Assembly (NCBI RefSeq): GCF_000424585.1
Contig: NZ_AUKE01000001.1
Span: 186,001 to 250,000, forward strand
Length of the DNA: 64,000 nucleotides
Reading direction: 5' to 3'
From: Butyrivibrio sp. MC2013
GTDB lineage: Bacteria > Bacillota > Clostridia > Lachnospirales > Lachnospiraceae
Each line of letters begins with the position of its first letter. Positions within the stretch are counted from its first letter, which is position 1. The notes beneath the pieces were generated by a model, which made no database searches, was not told the DNA's origin, and saw only the letters and a program-made list of their open reading frames with translations. Positions 62,961 to 64,000 of the stretch are shown here, one piece after another. The position numbers and the translations under genes were made by a program.

Positions 62961-63007
62961 ATCACTCAGACGAGCCAAAGTCAAAAAAGCTCAACATTTT
63001 GAGTGAT
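62961..63007. other. Imperfect inverted repeat upstream of the DUF6465 gene
   Basis: ATCACTCA (62961-62968) and TGAGTGAT (63000-63007) enclose a second pair GAGC/GCTC (62972-62975, 62989-62992). It lies in the 208-bp gap between the truncated MocR gene and the DUF6465 start. It could be an operator or a weak terminator; nothing else in the gap is recognisable. Confidence 0.4.
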
Positions 63008-63090
63008 TTATATTTATACAAATCCGATTCTACCGCAGGGATGGGGCATTGTCAATCTTTTGGCATATTTTATACGCCTTTTCGTATATA

Positions 63091-64000
63091 TTATTTTTGC
63101 CGATTATGCCTGCGGACCCTGTTGATATGCCTCTCAAAATCACCGCTTTCAATAAGCTGAGCCAAAACAAGCTGGTCCGTTGTGGGGACAGGACATTCAT
63201 GAAAGCCCGCCCTTTCTTCAAATAGCTCCACCAAGCTGTCAGGAAGGACCATATAGGCGCACCTGACAAAGCTCCCGATGGTCCTGGTGAAGGTATTGAC
63301 ATAGATTACCCGACCATCATTGTCTAATGAAAAGAGAGTCTCTTCTGCCTTTCTGCTGAGAGTAAACTCAGATTCAAAATCGTCCTCCACAATATAGGCG
63401 TCCCGCTCCCGACTCCACTTCAGATATTCTCTCTTTTTGGACGCTGAAGCCGAGACACCGCTTGGGAAGCTCCTGTAAGGCGTGATATGCAATATTTTCA
63501 TAGTCCCAGCCCAAAGCTGTCTGCTGTCGATTCCATCCTGCATCAGATCAAGCATCTCAAGCCTGGCGCCTCCTGATTCATATACCTTGGCAATATTCTG
63601 GTAGGAAGGGCTCTCTATTCCGTAAGTCACCTCTCGGCCAAAGGTCTGAACGATGAGTCCGTAAAGATATTCCGCTCCGGCACCAATTATGATCTGATCC
63701 GGTGTTACCTGAATGTGGCGGCTCCTTCCAAGGTATTCACAGATTGCCACTCGAAGCTCCATAATCCCCTTAAAGGGTGATCGTTCCATCACGTAGGCTC
63801 CGTATTCCCCAAGGACCTTCCTGACAGTCCTGGCATAGATGGAAAAAGGAAAATCAAGCCTGTCTATACCGGCTCTTGTCGTGTATGAGGGGTCTTTGGG
63901 CAAAAGAGCCTCCCGGGAATCCAAAGCCGCCGCAAAGAACTCCCTGTCATCAAAGATCACAAAGTATCCACTCTTCTCCCTGGGCAGTATATAGCCTTCC
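63091..64000 (-). CDS. MocR-type regulator (GntR-aminotransferase), partial and apparently C-terminally truncated
   Basis: The frame stays open from the right edge of the window (EGYILPREKSGYFV, the linker following a GntR winged helix that lies outside) to TAA at 63091, about 303 codons. The aminotransferase-like part has LDFPFSIYARTVRKVLG, GIMELRVAICEYLGRSR, IIIGAGAEYLYGLI, HITPYRSFPSGVS, YIVEDDFESEF and a PLP-Lys position occupied in NTFTRTIGSFVRCAYM, where a Thr-Arg-Thr stands in place of the usual Ser-Lys. It ends at RHINRVRRHNRQK, roughly 80 residues earlier than MocR proteins. The usual PLP lysine also seems missing. Confidence 0.75.
   Translation of the reverse strand, partial: EGYILPREKSGYFVIFDDREFFAAALDSREALLPKDPSYTTRAGIDRLDFPFSIYARTVRKVLGEYGAYVMERSPFKGIMELRVAICEYLGRSRHIQVTPDQIIIGAGAEYLYGLIVQTFGREVTYGIESPSYQNIAKVYESGGARLEMLDLMQDGIDSRQLWAGTMKILHITPYRSFPSGVSASASKKREYLKWSRERDAYIVEDDFESEFTLSRKAEETLFSLDNDGRVIYVNTFTRTIGSFVRCAYMVLPDSLVELFEERAGFHECPVPTTDQLVLAQLIESGDFERHINRVRRHNRQK

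Overview
The window comes from a low-to-mid GC Gram-positive of the class Clostridia, most likely a motile Lachnospiraceae (Butyrivibrio-like). The evidence is gene order and content, not a database match: a CIRCE-controlled hrcA-grpE-dnaK-dnaJ operon continuing into prmA-rsmE, an ireB-ruvX-DUF1292-RNase J-mltG-like-O-methyltransferase-U32 block, ftsE-ftsX followed by an M23 hydrolase and a CtpA protease, a YjfB-type motility protein, a DUF6465 protein, and frequent GTG/TTG starts behind strong GGAGG sites. Most genes lie on the minus strand. No rRNA, CRISPR array, prophage or intact insertion sequence was found. One tRNA (Gln, CTG) is present.

1-12671 is a surface-polysaccharide cluster on the minus strand: phosphosugar mutase, four glycosyltransferases of the GT2/GT4 types, a GT52-like transferase, an SGNH-like protein paired with an MBOAT acyltransferase, an MsbA-like ABC exporter and a second (partial) acyltransferase. 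Two of its intergenic gaps are filled by repeats: a 59-bp hairpin repeat array (3521-3669) and a large imperfect palindrome (5280-5580).

12712-22745 holds a repeat-rich membrane protein, a carbamate kinase, a GH2 glycosidase, a DUF975 membrane protein, a small HExxH protein, a DUF4190-like protein, a ClpX-type unfoldase and an HtrA protease. 22841-25238 is a patchy stretch with a lipoprotein, a transposase-like C-terminal remnant, a GrpB-family protein and a methyltransferase. 25372-30668 carries uvrB-uvrA and a small conserved ORF. 30935-36313 is the ftsEX/cell-wall operon headed by a PucR/CdaR-type regulator. 36560-42119 contains yjfB with a sigma-28-like promoter, cvfB, acyl-ACP thioesterase, a secreted DUF5722 protein, tRNA-Gln and a chemotaxis receptor.

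42143-42739 is a 597-bp imperfect palindrome that shares its core with the one at 5280-5580. Both can fold into the same four-way layout (arm helix, two side hairpins, central hairpin), although the side-hairpin sequences differ. I consider this family the best candidate for something undescribed. 42790-47817 is the U32/RNase J/IreB block, and 48169-60129 runs from a DUF4282 protein through mtaB, an HPr-like protein without the phosphorylatable histidine, thiI and its cysteine desulfurase, rsmE, prmA and the heat-shock operon. The right end (60440-64000) has a membrane protein, an amidase, a histone-H1-like DUF6465 protein and a MocR-type regulator that appears to lack its C-terminus.
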